18,071 bases of DNA from positions 1-18,071 of the forward strand of contig JADGON010000008.1 of NCBI GenBank assembly GCA_017882945.1. The letters run 5' to 3'. Below are positions 8,280 through 15,311 of the stretch, one piece after another. Origin of the DNA: Acidimicrobiia bacterium (GTDB lineage: Bacteria; Actinomycetota; Acidimicrobiia; IMCC26256; JAENVU01). How positions within the stretch are numbered: position 1 is the first letter of the stretch; each line of letters begins with the position of its first letter. The notes under the pieces are model-generated. The model did no database searches, was not told where the DNA came from, and saw only the letters and a list, made by a program, of their open reading frames with translations. Made by a program: the position numbers and the translations under genes.

Positions 8280-9484
8280 ACGACGCCCCGCGCCCGCAGC
8301 GCCGTGATCTCGGTGGGCTCGATCCCGATGAGCGTCGCGAGGACGTCGTCGGTGTGCTCACCGAGTCGTGGTGCACCTGTGGGGACGTGGGCCGGCTCGC
8401 CGACGAAGCGCGGGTACGGCGCCTGCTGGCGCATCGGCCCGGCCACCGGGTCCGCGATGGTCATGAGGTCACCACGCGCGGCGAAGTGCGGGTCGACGAA
8501 CATGTCAGCGGACGTGTAGGCGGTGGCGACGGGCACGTCGTGCGCGACGCACGCCGTCTCGAGCTCCGATGCCGGATGCGCTCGTGTCCAGTCGGCCACG
8601 ATCCCGTTGATCTCGTCACTGCGCGCAGCCCGGTCTGCGAGCCGCGCGAAGCGCGGGTCGTCGATGAGCTCCGGTTGCCCCATCGCGCGGCACAACCGGG
8701 CGAAGTTCGCGTCCGAGCCCGCGACGATGCAGACGTACTTGTCGTCGGCAGTGGGGTAGTTGTCGAGCGGCGCGCTGTTCGCGAGACGGTTGCCTTCTCG
8801 GTTGCGCACGACCCCGAGCCGGTCATAGGCGGCGATCGTCCACTCGAGCACGCGCAGCGCCGCGCCGTAGAGCGCGGCGTCGATGACGGCACCCTTCCCG
8901 GAGCGGTGGACGTCCCGGGCGTACAACGCGGCGGTCGCAGCCTGCGCGGCGAAGACCCCGGTCAGGTAGTCCGAGATCGTGACGCCGACCCGCACCGGCG
9001 GGCGATCCGGGTATCCGGTGAGGTGCAGCAGGCCGCCGTACCCGATGCCGACGCGGTCGAGGCCGGGTCGAGACGAGTACGGCCCGTCCTGGCCGAACGT
9101 GCTGATGCGCACCGTGACGAGGCTGTCGTCGAGGTCGGTCGGCGCGATGTGCCACCGCTCGAGAGTCCCCGGCCGGAAGTTCTCGACGACGACGTCCGCG
9201 GTAGCCGCGAGCCGGCGGAACAGGTCCTGGCCTTCGGCGGTGCGCAGGTTGAGGGTGACGCTCTTGCGCCCGCGGCCCTCGACCGCCCAGAACAGCGAGT
9301 AGCCCGGGTCGCCCTCGGCCCCGCCCGGCAGGAACGGCCCGATCTCGCGCATGAAGTCGCCGGCGCCCGGCTGCTCGATCTTGATCACCTCGGCACCCTG
9401 CTCGCCCAGCAGGCCGGCGCAGAACGGCGCGGCGATGCGGGTGCCGAGATCGAGGATCCGGAGCCCGGTGAGCGGTCCCGCCAT
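8276..9484 (-). CDS. Class III CoA-transferase, CaiB/BaiF family
   Basis: This 402-residue enzyme transfers CoA between acyl-CoA and a carboxylic acid in the cytoplasm. The N-terminus (LTGLRILDLGTRIAAPFCAG, LLGEQGAEVIKIEQPGAGD) and VVVENFRPGTLERW are hallmark segments. The aspartate in VTISDYLTGVFAA is D172, close to the catalytic Asp169 of formyl-CoA transferase. The C-terminal HDVPVATAYTSADMFVDPHF and the final GEHTDDVL are also typical. Length matches the family. The start overlaps the stop of the crotonase gene by one base and the stop overlaps the DUF35 start. It probably activates or recycles an acid in the same route; the acid is not evident from sequence. Confidence 0.9.
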   Translation of the reverse strand: MAGPLTGLRILDLGTRIAAPFCAGLLGEQGAEVIKIEQPGAGDFMREIGPFLPGGAEGDPGYSLFWAVEGRGRKSVTLNLRTAEGQDLFRRLAATADVVVENFRPGTLERWHIAPTDLDDSLVTVRISTFGQDGPYSSRPGLDRVGIGYGGLLHLTGYPDRPPVRVGVTISDYLTGVFAAQAATAALYARDVHRSGKGAVIDAALYGAALRVLEWTIAAYDRLGVVRNREGNRLANSAPLDNYPTADDKYVCIVAGSDANFARLCRAMGQPELIDDPRFARLADRAARSDEINGIVADWTRAHPASELETACVAHDVPVATAYTSADMFVDPHFAARGDLMTIADPVAGPMRQQAPYPRFVGEPAHVPTGAPRLGEHTDDVLATLIGIEPTEITALRARGVV

Positions 9485-10317
9485 CAGGCCTGCTCGCCCG
9501 TCCGATCGGCCTGCTCGGCGCGCACCGCGTCCATCCCACCTTCACGGCGAGCCTCGGTGCGGCCGAGCGCGTCGGCGGTGTTGCTCACGAACTGGTGCAC
9601 CATGAAGTGGTAGCGCCAGCTCTCCCGCTGACCCTGCACGTCGAGCGTGTGGTTGATCGTGTCCTTCACCGCGGCCGCGGTCACCGGCGGCACCTGCGCA
9701 GCGCGTCCGGCCATCTCGCGCGCGGCCATGAGCAGGTCATCACGCGCAACGACGCGATTGACGAGACCCGCCCGTGCCGCTTCCTCGGCGCCGAGCGTCT
9801 CGGCACAGAACAGGAACTCCTTGGCCTTGCGGGCTCCGAGCTCCCACGGCTCGACGAGCAGCTCGACGCCGACGCCACCCATGCGCAACACCGGGTTGGA
9901 GAACGACGCGTCGTCGGCGGCGATGATGAGGTCGCACATGCAGGCCAGCATGAGGCCGGCTGCCGCGCACGTGCCCTGCACCGCGGCGATCGTGATCTTC
10001 GGGAAGTCACGGATCCGGATGAGCTTGTCCCAGTACATGACCTGTTCGTGCTCGAGCTTTCCCTCCGGAGTGGCGCGCAGCGCGGCCCAGTGCTCCTCGC
10101 CCCGCAGGATCTCCTTGAGGTCGTGACCGGAGGAGAAGTGCTTGCCGCTCGCGGCGAGGATGACGACCCGGATCTCGTCGTCGGCTTCTGCCCGGTCGAA
10201 CGACGAGTTGATGTCCTCGATCATCTGCGTGTTCTGGGCGTTCGCCGCTTCGGGCCGGTTCAGGGTGATCGTCGCGATCTGCCCGTCGGTTTCGAAGCGA
10301 ACGGTCTCGAAGTCCAT
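9484..10317 (-). CDS. Crotonase-superfamily protein (enoyl-CoA hydratase/isomerase fold) lacking the hydratase glutamates
   Basis: This 277-residue protein has the crotonase fold. ATITLNRPEAANAQN is the N-terminal signature, HFSSGHDLKE (60-69) supplies the first oxyanion-hole peptide, and AAVQGTCAAAGLMLACMCD supplies the second. Aligned by eye with rat mitochondrial hydratase, the Glu144 position is M123 and the Glu164 position is V143, so ordinary hydration is unlikely; isomerase, hydrolase, lyase or ligand-binding roles are open. The C-terminal third (WRYHFMVHQFVSN and an Arg/Glu-rich tail) is ordinary helical trimerisation sequence. The gene lies 13 bases after the RidA-like gene and overlaps the CoA-transferase gene by one base. 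Confidence 0.85.
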   Translation of the reverse strand: MDFETVRFETDGQIATITLNRPEAANAQNTQMIEDINSSFDRAEADDEIRVVILAASGKHFSSGHDLKEILRGEEHWAALRATPEGKLEHEQVMYWDKLIRIRDFPKITIAAVQGTCAAAGLMLACMCDLIIAADDASFSNPVLRMGGVGVELLVEPWELGARKAKEFLFCAETLGAEEAARAGLVNRVVARDDLLMAAREMAGRAAQVPPVTAAAVKDTINHTLDVQGQRESWRYHFMVHQFVSNTADALGRTEARREGGMDAVRAEQADRTGEQA

Positions 10318-10330
10318 CAGCCGCGCCCCA

Positions 10331-10732
10331 TCAGCTGATGACGGCGGTGACGTCGATCTCGATCAGGTAGTCGGGCTCGAAGAGTGCCGCGACGCCGATC
10401 AGGGTCGTGGCGGTGACGGGGAACTCCTCGCCGAACACCTCGATCGCCGATTCCATCAACGGACCGAGCTTCTCCATGTTCCAGTCCACGATGTAGAAGA
10501 TGATCTTCGCGACGTCGGCGAGGCTCGCACCATTCGCCGCGAGCGCGGTCTTGATGTTGCGCATCGCCTGGCTGGCCTGGCTCTTGAAGTCGGCGCCGGC
10601 GACCGACCCGTCGGCAACCTGGCCGGTCTGGCCGGACAGGTACAGGATCTTCGAACCGGTCGCGATCGTCGAGATCGCGGAGCCCGGAATCGGGGCGAGC
10701 CCCTCGATGGCCTCTTTCGCTTCGATGCTCAT
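10331..10732 (-). CDS. RidA/YjgF-YER057c-UK114 family protein
   Basis: This is a 133-residue chorismate-mutase-fold protein of the Rid family. ILYLSGQTGQVADGSVAGADFKSQ, AMRNIKTALAANGASLADVAKI and the closing YLIEIDVTAV are family signatures. The ATG at 10732 is chosen because GGAGG lies six bases upstream; a longer reading to 10813 would overlap the dehydrogenase gene. Archetypal RidA uses a conserved arginine (Arg105 in E. coli) to deaminate 2-aminoacrylate. Here the matching stretch VTATTLIGVAALFEPDYL has no arginine, so it is probably not a classical enamine deaminase. The gene sits 34 bases after the dehydrogenase gene inside the acyl-CoA operon, which suggests a role on a pathway intermediate. 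Confidence 0.85.
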   Translation of the reverse strand: MSIEAKEAIEGLAPIPGSAISTIATGSKILYLSGQTGQVADGSVAGADFKSQASQAMRNIKTALAANGASLADVAKIIFYIVDWNMEKLGPLMESAIEVFGEEFPVTATTLIGVAALFEPDYLIEIDVTAVIS

Positions 10733-10766
10733 GGCTGCCTCCAGGTCGAATGGTGGTGAGATCCTC

Positions 10767-11957
10767 TCACTTCGTGGGCCTCGGCTCGCGGGGAAGGCCG
10801 AGCGTGCGCTCACCGATCAGGTTGCGTTGAATCTCGTTGGTGCCCGCCCAGATCGATGACGCTTGGTAGTAGAGCCACGATCGCTGCCATTGACCGCCGC
10901 CCGGGTTCTGTGCTGCGCCGCGCCACAGAGGTGCGGCCGGTCCGAGCACCGACATCGCCGTGTCGTGGAGGCGCTTGCTCATCTCGCTCCACCAGATCTT
11001 GTTGATGCTGCCGACCGGGCCGGGTGCCTCGCCCTTTGCGGTGCGTGAGATCGAGCGCCAGTTGTGCAGGCGGAAGATCTGCACCTCGACGAACGCTTCG
11101 GCCAGCCGTTGCGAGCTGCGGTGGTCGTCGAACGCGCCCGTCTCGCTCGCGAGCCGCAGGAGCTCCTCGACCAGCTGCGTGTGGATCACCAGCTGGCGAG
11201 GATTCACACCGCGCTCGTGCGTGAGGGTGGCGTTCGCGACCTGCCAGCCTTCGTGTTCCGGGCCGATGATCCGATCCTCGGGGATGAACACGTCCGAGAA
11301 GAACACCTCGTTGAAGTCGGTCTCGTCCGTGATCTGGCGGAGCGGGCGCACTTCCACCCCCGGGTCGCGCATGTCGACCACCAGGTACGAGATCCCGCGC
11401 TGCTTCGGCGCGTCGGGATCGGTGCGCGCGAGGCAAACCCCCCAATCTGCGAACTGCGCGTAGCTGGTCCAGACCTTCTGGCCGTTGAGCAGCCAGCCGC
11501 CGTCGATGGGCGTCGCGCGCGTCGTGAGGCTCGCGAGGTCGCTGCCTGCATTCGGCTCGCTGAACAGCTGGCACCACAGCTCCTCGGCGCTCAAGATCTT
11601 GGGGAGCCAGCGGGTCTGCTGCTCGGGCGTGCCCCGGGCGAGGATGGTCGGTCCGACCAGGTTCACGCCGATGCGGCCGACAAGCTCCGGCGCGCGGGCA
11701 CGGGCGAGCTCCTCGGTCACGATGTAGTGGCCGACGGGACCCGCGTCACGGCCGCCGTACTCCTCGGGCCAAGCCACGCCGACCCACCGTCCGGCCGCGA
11801 GCCTGGCTTGCCACTCCCGGCCGAACGCGACCTCATCGGCGAGGTCGTCGAAGCGGGGAGGGAGACCCTTGCCGTACTCCCAGGGCAGGTTCGCCCGGAG
11901 CCACGCCCGGCACTCGTCGCGCAGCGCGCGCTCGGCCTCGTTCGGTGACAAGTCCAT
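10767..11957 (-). CDS. Acyl-CoA dehydrogenase, FadE type
   Basis: This is a 396-residue FAD enzyme and the first gene of the minus-strand operon. LFSEPNAGSDLASLTTRA and GWLLNGQKVWTSYAQFADWG are the flavin/substrate-binding signatures of the middle beta domain; SSIWAGTNEIQRNLIGERTLGLP is the C-terminal FAD-interface signature. The residue before the conserved Gly-Thr is A371 where medium-chain enzymes have the catalytic glutamate, so the base must lie elsewhere or the protein acts with a partner, as in the heteromeric steroid FadE enzymes. The start at 11957 gives MDLSPNEAERALRDECRAWL, the expected N-terminal helix; longer readings run antisense through the aldo-keto reductase gene. TACGCT lies nine bases upstream, with no Shine-Dalgarno. 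Confidence 0.9.
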   Translation of the reverse strand: MDLSPNEAERALRDECRAWLRANLPWEYGKGLPPRFDDLADEVAFGREWQARLAAGRWVGVAWPEEYGGRDAGPVGHYIVTEELARARAPELVGRIGVNLVGPTILARGTPEQQTRWLPKILSAEELWCQLFSEPNAGSDLASLTTRATPIDGGWLLNGQKVWTSYAQFADWGVCLARTDPDAPKQRGISYLVVDMRDPGVEVRPLRQITDETDFNEVFFSDVFIPEDRIIGPEHEGWQVANATLTHERGVNPRQLVIHTQLVEELLRLASETGAFDDHRSSQRLAEAFVEVQIFRLHNWRSISRTAKGEAPGPVGSINKIWWSEMSKRLHDTAMSVLGPAAPLWRGAAQNPGGGQWQRSWLYYQASSIWAGTNEIQRNLIGERTLGLPREPRPTK

Positions 11958-11966
11958 GGAGGCCGG

Positions 11967-11987
11967 AGCGTAGTGTCGCTCCGACAC
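11967..11987. promoter_or_regulatory. Divergent promoter region with inverted repeat (candidate operator)
   Basis: The 57-bp gap between the divergent starts at 11957 (minus) and 12015 (plus) holds GTGTCG-CTC-CGACAC at 11973-11987, a perfect 6-bp inverted repeat with a 3-bp centre. It abuts TACGCT on the minus strand (bases 11972-11967), a fair -10 box for the dehydrogenase gene, and overlaps TAGTGT on the plus strand (11971-11976), a possible -10 for the reductase. A repressor here could control both units. No regulator gene lies adjacent, so the operator role is inference. Confidence 0.4.
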
Positions 11988-12014
11988 GCACACGACGAGC
12001 CCGGGAGTCCCGCA

Positions 12015-12983
12015 ATGGCGAAGATGCAATACCGACGGCTGGGACGATCCGGCCTGCAGGTCAGCGTTCTTTCGTTCGGGTCGTGGGTGTCGTTCGGCGC
12101 CCAGCTCGACACCGACGCCGCGCTCAACTGTCTCGACGTCGCGTACCAGGGCGGGATGAACTTCTTCGACAACGCCGAGGCCTACGCCGGCGGCGACTCG
12201 GAGCGGATCATGGGCGAGGCGATCAAGCAGCTCGGATGGGAGCGGCACGCCTACGTGATCTCCACGAAGCTCTACTGGGGGATCCACGGCGGCGTGAACA
12301 TGAGCAACACGCTCAATCGCAAGTACCTGCTCCAGGCGATCGAAGGCTCGCTCGAACGGCTCGACCTCGAGTTCGTCGACCTCCTCTACTGCCACCGCGC
12401 TGACCCGAACACTCCGATCGAGGAGACGGTGTGGGCGATGTCCGACATCGTGTCCAGTGGTCAAGCCACCTACTGGGGCACGTCCGAATGGACCGCCGAC
12501 GAGATCCGCGCCGCGTGGGAGATCGCGGACCGTCACCACCTCCACAAGCCGGTCGTGGAGCAGCCCGAGTACAACATCCTCCACCGGCGCCGGGTCGAGC
12601 GGGAGTACGCGCGGCTCTACGAGGACATCGGTCTGGGCCTGACGATCTGGAGCCCACTCGCATCCGGTCTGCTCACCGGCAAGTACCTCGACGGGGTGCC
12701 CGAAGGCAGCCGCGCGACGTTGCCCGGCTACGAGTGGCTGCGTGAGCTGTTGACCGACCCGGCGTCGAACGAGAAGGTCCGCAAGCTGCAGGCGATCGCG
12801 GGCGAGCTCGACTGCTCGCTGGCCCAGCTCGCGCTCGCGTGGTGCGCCAGGAACCCGAACGTCTCCTCTGTGATCACCGGTGCGAGCCGTCCGGAGCAGG
12901 TCACGGACAACCTCGGCGCGCTCGATGTGCTCGACCACCTCGACGACTCGCTGATGAAGCGGATCAAGGAAGCCGTCCGCTAA
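12015..12983 (+). CDS. Aldo-keto reductase, voltage-gated K+ channel beta-subunit-like (AKR6-type)
   Basis: This 322-residue NADPH-dependent TIM-barrel oxidoreductase has the full AKR tetrad: D52 and Y57 in FFDNAEAYAGG, K85 in VISTKLYWG and H127 in LLYCHRADP. YRRLGRSGLQVSVLSFGSWVSFG, VEQPEYNILHR and WSPLASGLLTGKY are characteristic of the Kv-beta/YghZ branch, and VITGASRPEQVTDNLGAL forms the C-terminal cofactor motif. The ATG at 12015 is chosen over an upstream GTG at 11973 because the family begins MxYRxLGxSGL and the extra residues are unlike family members; a weak GGGAG precedes it. Branch members reduce aldehydes, methylglyoxal or ketones. It is transcribed divergently from the acyl-CoA operon and may act on a related carbonyl, which is inference. 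Confidence 0.92.
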   Translation: MAKMQYRRLGRSGLQVSVLSFGSWVSFGAQLDTDAALNCLDVAYQGGMNFFDNAEAYAGGDSERIMGEAIKQLGWERHAYVISTKLYWGIHGGVNMSNTLNRKYLLQAIEGSLERLDLEFVDLLYCHRADPNTPIEETVWAMSDIVSSGQATYWGTSEWTADEIRAAWEIADRHHLHKPVVEQPEYNILHRRRVEREYARLYEDIGLGLTIWSPLASGLLTGKYLDGVPEGSRATLPGYEWLRELLTDPASNEKVRKLQAIAGELDCSLAQLALAWCARNPNVSSVITGASRPEQVTDNLGALDVLDHLDDSLMKRIKEAVR

Positions 12984-13045
12984 CCGCCCGTAACGCGACG
13001 CGACATGTTCGGAGCTTGGTTCCGGTGGAGCGTGGGGTCGCTATG

Positions 13046-13110
13046 GCGGCCCTGACTCGCACCGAAAGGTCAGGCGCCGCTGGCGCAGGCCAGTGTGCGT
13101 GAATGTCTCC
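13046..13110 (+). repeat. Interspersed repeat copy R1 with upstream hairpin
   Basis: The core (13086-13110) reads CAGGCCAGTGTGCGTGAATG then TCTCC. It follows a strong stem-loop at 13046-13080: GCGGC plus CCTGAC on the left pair with GTCAGG plus GCCGC on the right, with one bulged C and a 12-base loop. It occupies the 200-bp gap between the reductase and dioxygenase genes, where I see no gene. Confidence 0.7.
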
Positions 13111-13183
13111 GCTGCGGATCGAGGTGATCGTCGCCGGGTTTGACTTCGCAAGCGTCAGCGGTGCGGACGCCGTGACGCCGTGG

Positions 13184-14047
13184 TTAGGTGGCGACCGGGG
13201 GGTGATGGCCCCAGGAACTGGCCTTCGTGATCTCGGAGACGGACCATGTTGAATCGTCGACGCGACGGCCGCCGCAGCCGAACTCCAGATCAAAGCCTGA
13301 CGGTGTCTGGCTGTAGAACGACACCATGTGGTCGTTCGTGTGCTTGCCAAGGCTGCGTGAGATCGAAACGCCGTCGGACAAGAGGCGGTCGAGCACGTAG
13401 CCGACGTCGTCGAGGGTTCGGGCTTCGAGCATGAAGTGATACAGCGTGAGCTCGGGCGCGCCAACGAGGGCCAAGCTGTGATGCCGGGGGTTGCAGTGCA
13501 GGAACACGACGTCGCCGTCGCCGTTCCTCATGTAGTCGCTGACTCGGAAACCGAGGACGCCCGTGTAGAAGTCGATCGCATCGCCCAGGTTGGGCGTGCC
13601 GAGGACGATGTGGCCGAGTCCCATGTCACCGGTCACGAACCCGGACACGCCCGTCGGTGAGATGAACCGCTCATGGTCGTGGATCGGCCCCCAGAACAAC
13701 TCCGAGGAGAGCCCACTGGGATCTATGGTGCGCACCAGGCCGCGAACGCCGCGCGCACGAAGCTGCGTTTCCGTCGACTGCTCGACGGCGAACCCAGCCT
13801 TCTCGAGCTGGGCGGCCGCCTGATCCAACGCGGCCGCGTCGCGTAGCTCCCAGCCGGCGAACGCGATGTCGTCGACGCCGTCCGAGCGTTGAATGACGAC
13901 TCGGTACGGCCTGTCATCGATCTTGATGCGGAATCCATCATCACTGTCCGACGAAACCGCCATCGCGCCCAGCATCTCGGTATAGCTCCGCCAAGCAGCC
14001 GGGTCAGCGACATCGACACCGATGTAGCCAAGACCTCGAACTTCCAT
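13184..14047 (-). CDS. Type I extradiol ring-cleavage dioxygenase (VOC family, BphC/HsaC-like)
   Basis: This 287-residue two-domain VOC protein has a complete extradiol active site. The iron ligands are H146 (GLGHIVLG), H204 (LYHFML) and E255 (FDLEFGCGG); second-sphere residues are H190 (NPRHHSLAL), H236/H240 and Y245 (HMVSFYSQTPSG). These positions nearly match BphC (H146, H210, E260), and the length is typical. The N-terminal VOC module (VRGLGYIGVDVADPAAW) is the structural, non-metal half. The enzyme should open a catecholic ring next to its hydroxyls using oxygen; the substrate (biphenyl-diol, steroid catechol or other) cannot be told. The gene stands alone between repeats R1 and R2, away from any ring-hydroxylating or hydrolase partner. 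Confidence 0.88.
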   Translation of the reverse strand: MEVRGLGYIGVDVADPAAWRSYTEMLGAMAVSSDSDDGFRIKIDDRPYRVVIQRSDGVDDIAFAGWELRDAAALDQAAAQLEKAGFAVEQSTETQLRARGVRGLVRTIDPSGLSSELFWGPIHDHERFISPTGVSGFVTGDMGLGHIVLGTPNLGDAIDFYTGVLGFRVSDYMRNGDGDVVFLHCNPRHHSLALVGAPELTLYHFMLEARTLDDVGYVLDRLLSDGVSISRSLGKHTNDHMVSFYSQTPSGFDLEFGCGGRRVDDSTWSVSEITKASSWGHHPPVAT

Positions 14048-14086
14048 TTTGATCCACTCGTCGACGGGACCAGTCGGCGGACGATA

Positions 14087-14149
14087 CCGGAGCGTCCGGC
14101 GCAGGCGTCAGCTCATCGGACCAGGCGACGGTGCGTCAATGACGCCGGG
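14087..14149 (+). repeat. Interspersed repeat copy R2 with hairpin and closing inverted repeat
   Basis: The core at 14121-14147 reads CCAGGCGACGGTGCG then TCAATGACGCCG. A perfect hairpin CCGGA-GCG-TCCGG lies at 14087-14099. In addition GGCGTCA (14104-14110) pairs with TGACGCC (14140-14146), closing the core in a 43-base inverted-repeat structure. It lies between the dioxygenase start and the end of the acyltransferase remnant. Confidence 0.7.
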
Positions 14150-14170
14150 ACGAAACAAGCGAATTCTTGA

Positions 14171-14419
14171 TCACGGTCGCGGCGGCAGGCTCGGCTGGCC
14201 AACGCGCGACGCCCGTTCGTCGTCCCGATTGCGGGCCGGCATCGCGCGCCGCGCAGGACCGGGGGGAGTTTCGGTGTGGGGAGTCCAGAACCGGCGTTCG
14301 ACGTATCGGTACGAGAGGTCAGCTGCTGCGATGCTCACGATCAGGCTGATTGGTCCGGGCCATGCGAACCGTAGGAGGAGGACGTGCCAGAGGTAGAGGC
14401 TGTACGAGATGGGTCCAAC
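14171..14419 (-). pseudogene. C-terminal remnant of an acyltransferase-3 (OafA-like) membrane acyltransferase
   Basis: This frame reads VGPISYSLYLWHVLLLRFA, then ISLIVSIAAADLSYRYVERRFW and a proline/arginine-rich tail to a TGA at 14171. That is the last transmembrane part of acyltransferase-3 proteins (usual pattern RISYSLYLWH, later LSYRxVERP). The rest of the roughly 350-residue protein is missing: upstream the frame enters the coding sequence of the PadR-linked gene at about 14408-14420. It therefore has no start and is a broken gene left by a deletion or recombination. Confidence 0.7.
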
Positions 14420-14592
14420 TCGCCGAGCATCGCTTGGCCCGACTCATCCCGCGGCTCGGACAGCAGCCCGGCAGTCCACCGCAGCAGCCGCAGCGGCGCG
14501 TCCTCGGTCGGGCCGTCGAGGACGGTGTGCGGGGAACGCCGGAACATCGCCACCCCGACGCCCAGCAGCGGCATCAAGATGATGAACAGCAT
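14341..14592 (-). pseudogene. Truncated PadR-linked membrane protein gene (N-terminal 60 residues)
   Basis: The frame starts at an ATG overlapping the PadR stop (TAATG), so it was co-translated with PadR. It encodes one hydrophobic segment (MLFIILMPLLGVGVAMF), then LRLLRWTAGLL and GQAMLGELD, which I recognise as the start of a membrane protein commonly found downstream of small PadR regulators in actinobacteria. After D60 (about 14413) family likeness stops; the remaining 23 residues are Ser/Thr-rich out-of-frame reading of the acyltransferase remnant. The gene is therefore cut at that junction. Confidence 0.6.
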
Positions 14593-14903
14593 TACGCCTC
14601 CCGCAAACGGGTTTGCGAGCGGGGGACGGCCTTGTCGATGGGGGCGGTCCATGCCGTCAGGTACTCGCGGCCGGTTGGGGTCAGCCGGTACAGATGGCGG
14701 GGCGGCCGACTTCCGGGACTCGGCTCCCAGGAGGTTTCCAGCAGGCCGCGGTCGGCGAGCCGGACGAGCATGGGATAGAGCGAACCGGACTTCAGGCGCA
14801 CCTCGGTGGCCAGGTCGTAGCCGTAGCGCCACCGGCCCGGATCGGCGGCGAGCGCCAAGAGAACATTGATCGTCTGCGTAGACGGAGGACGGTTGCGCTG
14901 CAT
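14592..14903 (-). CDS. PadR-family transcriptional regulator
   Basis: This 103-residue winged-helix DNA-binding protein has the PadR pattern: TINVLLALAADPGRWRYGYD, TEVRLKSGSLYPMLVRLADRG (recognition helix and wing), LLETSWE and HLYRLTPTGREYL. It lacks the long C-terminal helix of larger PadR proteins, so it belongs to the short class. The ATG at 14903 has no ribosome site but lies 8 bases after a -10-like box. Its stop overlaps the start of a linked membrane protein gene that is now truncated. It probably represses its own operon through the palindrome at its start; the ligand is unknown. Confidence 0.88.
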   Translation of the reverse strand: MQRNRPPSTQTINVLLALAADPGRWRYGYDLATEVRLKSGSLYPMLVRLADRGLLETSWEPSPGSRPPRHLYRLTPTGREYLTAWTAPIDKAVPRSQTRLREA

Positions 14904-14905
14904 GG

Positions 14906-14939
14906 GAGTTAACTCTACTCATATAGCCGTAACCGTCAA
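14906..14939 (-). promoter_or_regulatory. PadR promoter with overlapping palindrome
   Basis: On the minus strand TTGACG (14939-14934) and TAGAGT (14917-14912) are separated by 16 bp, a good -35/-10 pair, with the -10 ending eight bases before the ATG, so the transcript is probably leaderless. The perfect 10-bp palindrome GAGTTAACTC at 14906-14915 overlaps the -10 box, a plausible autoregulatory operator. Confidence 0.5.
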
Positions 14940-15231
14940 GGGGCAGTCCGAACCGCACCGATCGATTGCTAAGCAGTCTCCTCGGGCGAGTGCGTGCGCC
15001 TCGCGCGCACGTCGACGCCGATCTCAACGAAGGCCACGAGGCCGCTCGCCATCGCGGGCGCACGACGCCGAGAGCGGCGGCGATGATTCGTCATGCAGCA
15101 CGCACCCGGCGACCTTCGGCCGATCAATCGCGCCGTCAACGCGGTCGCGCCGAGGACGGGGGCCGATCGGACCAGATCCGGAGACGGGCCCCAGTCGAGA
15201 GCAGGAGCGTAAAGGAAGGCCCCAACGCCTC
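14940..15231. other. Stretch without a recognisable gene
   Basis: I see no supported gene between the PadR promoter and repeat R3. Several frames are open on both strands, as expected for high-GC DNA, but none has family motifs, a ribosome site or a convincing start. Minus-strand readings such as MASGLVAFVEIGVDVRARR could be a decayed coding remnant. Confidence 0.4.
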
Positions 15232-15297
15232 GCGCGCAGATTGCCCGTTCTGGTGCGGGCTCGCTCGCGCAGGCCACTGTTCGTGAATGACGCCAGG
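15232..15297 (+). repeat. Interspersed repeat copy R3 with nested hairpin
   Basis: A nested stem-loop at 15232-15270 pairs GCGCG with CGCGC outside and GCCCG with CGGGC inside, around the loop TTCTGGTG, with CAGATT and TCGCT as internal loops. The core AGGCCACTGTTCGTGAATG then ACGCCAGG follows at once. It lies 15 bases past the stop of the minus-strand gene to its right. The upstream part is shared with R5, giving a repeat of about 65 bp. Confidence 0.8.
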
Positions 15298-15311
15298 GCC
15301 GTGTTCCCGAC

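Noticed and set aside
8219..9613. 464-residue plus-strand open frame opposite the CoA-transferase
   Set aside because: Shadow of a class III CoA-transferase with intact signatures; no promoter, ribosome site or family likeness.
11958..12938. N-terminal extension of the dehydrogenase frame by over 300 residues
   Set aside because: The extension is antisense to the aldo-keto reductase, and the dehydrogenase has a normal N-terminus at 11957.
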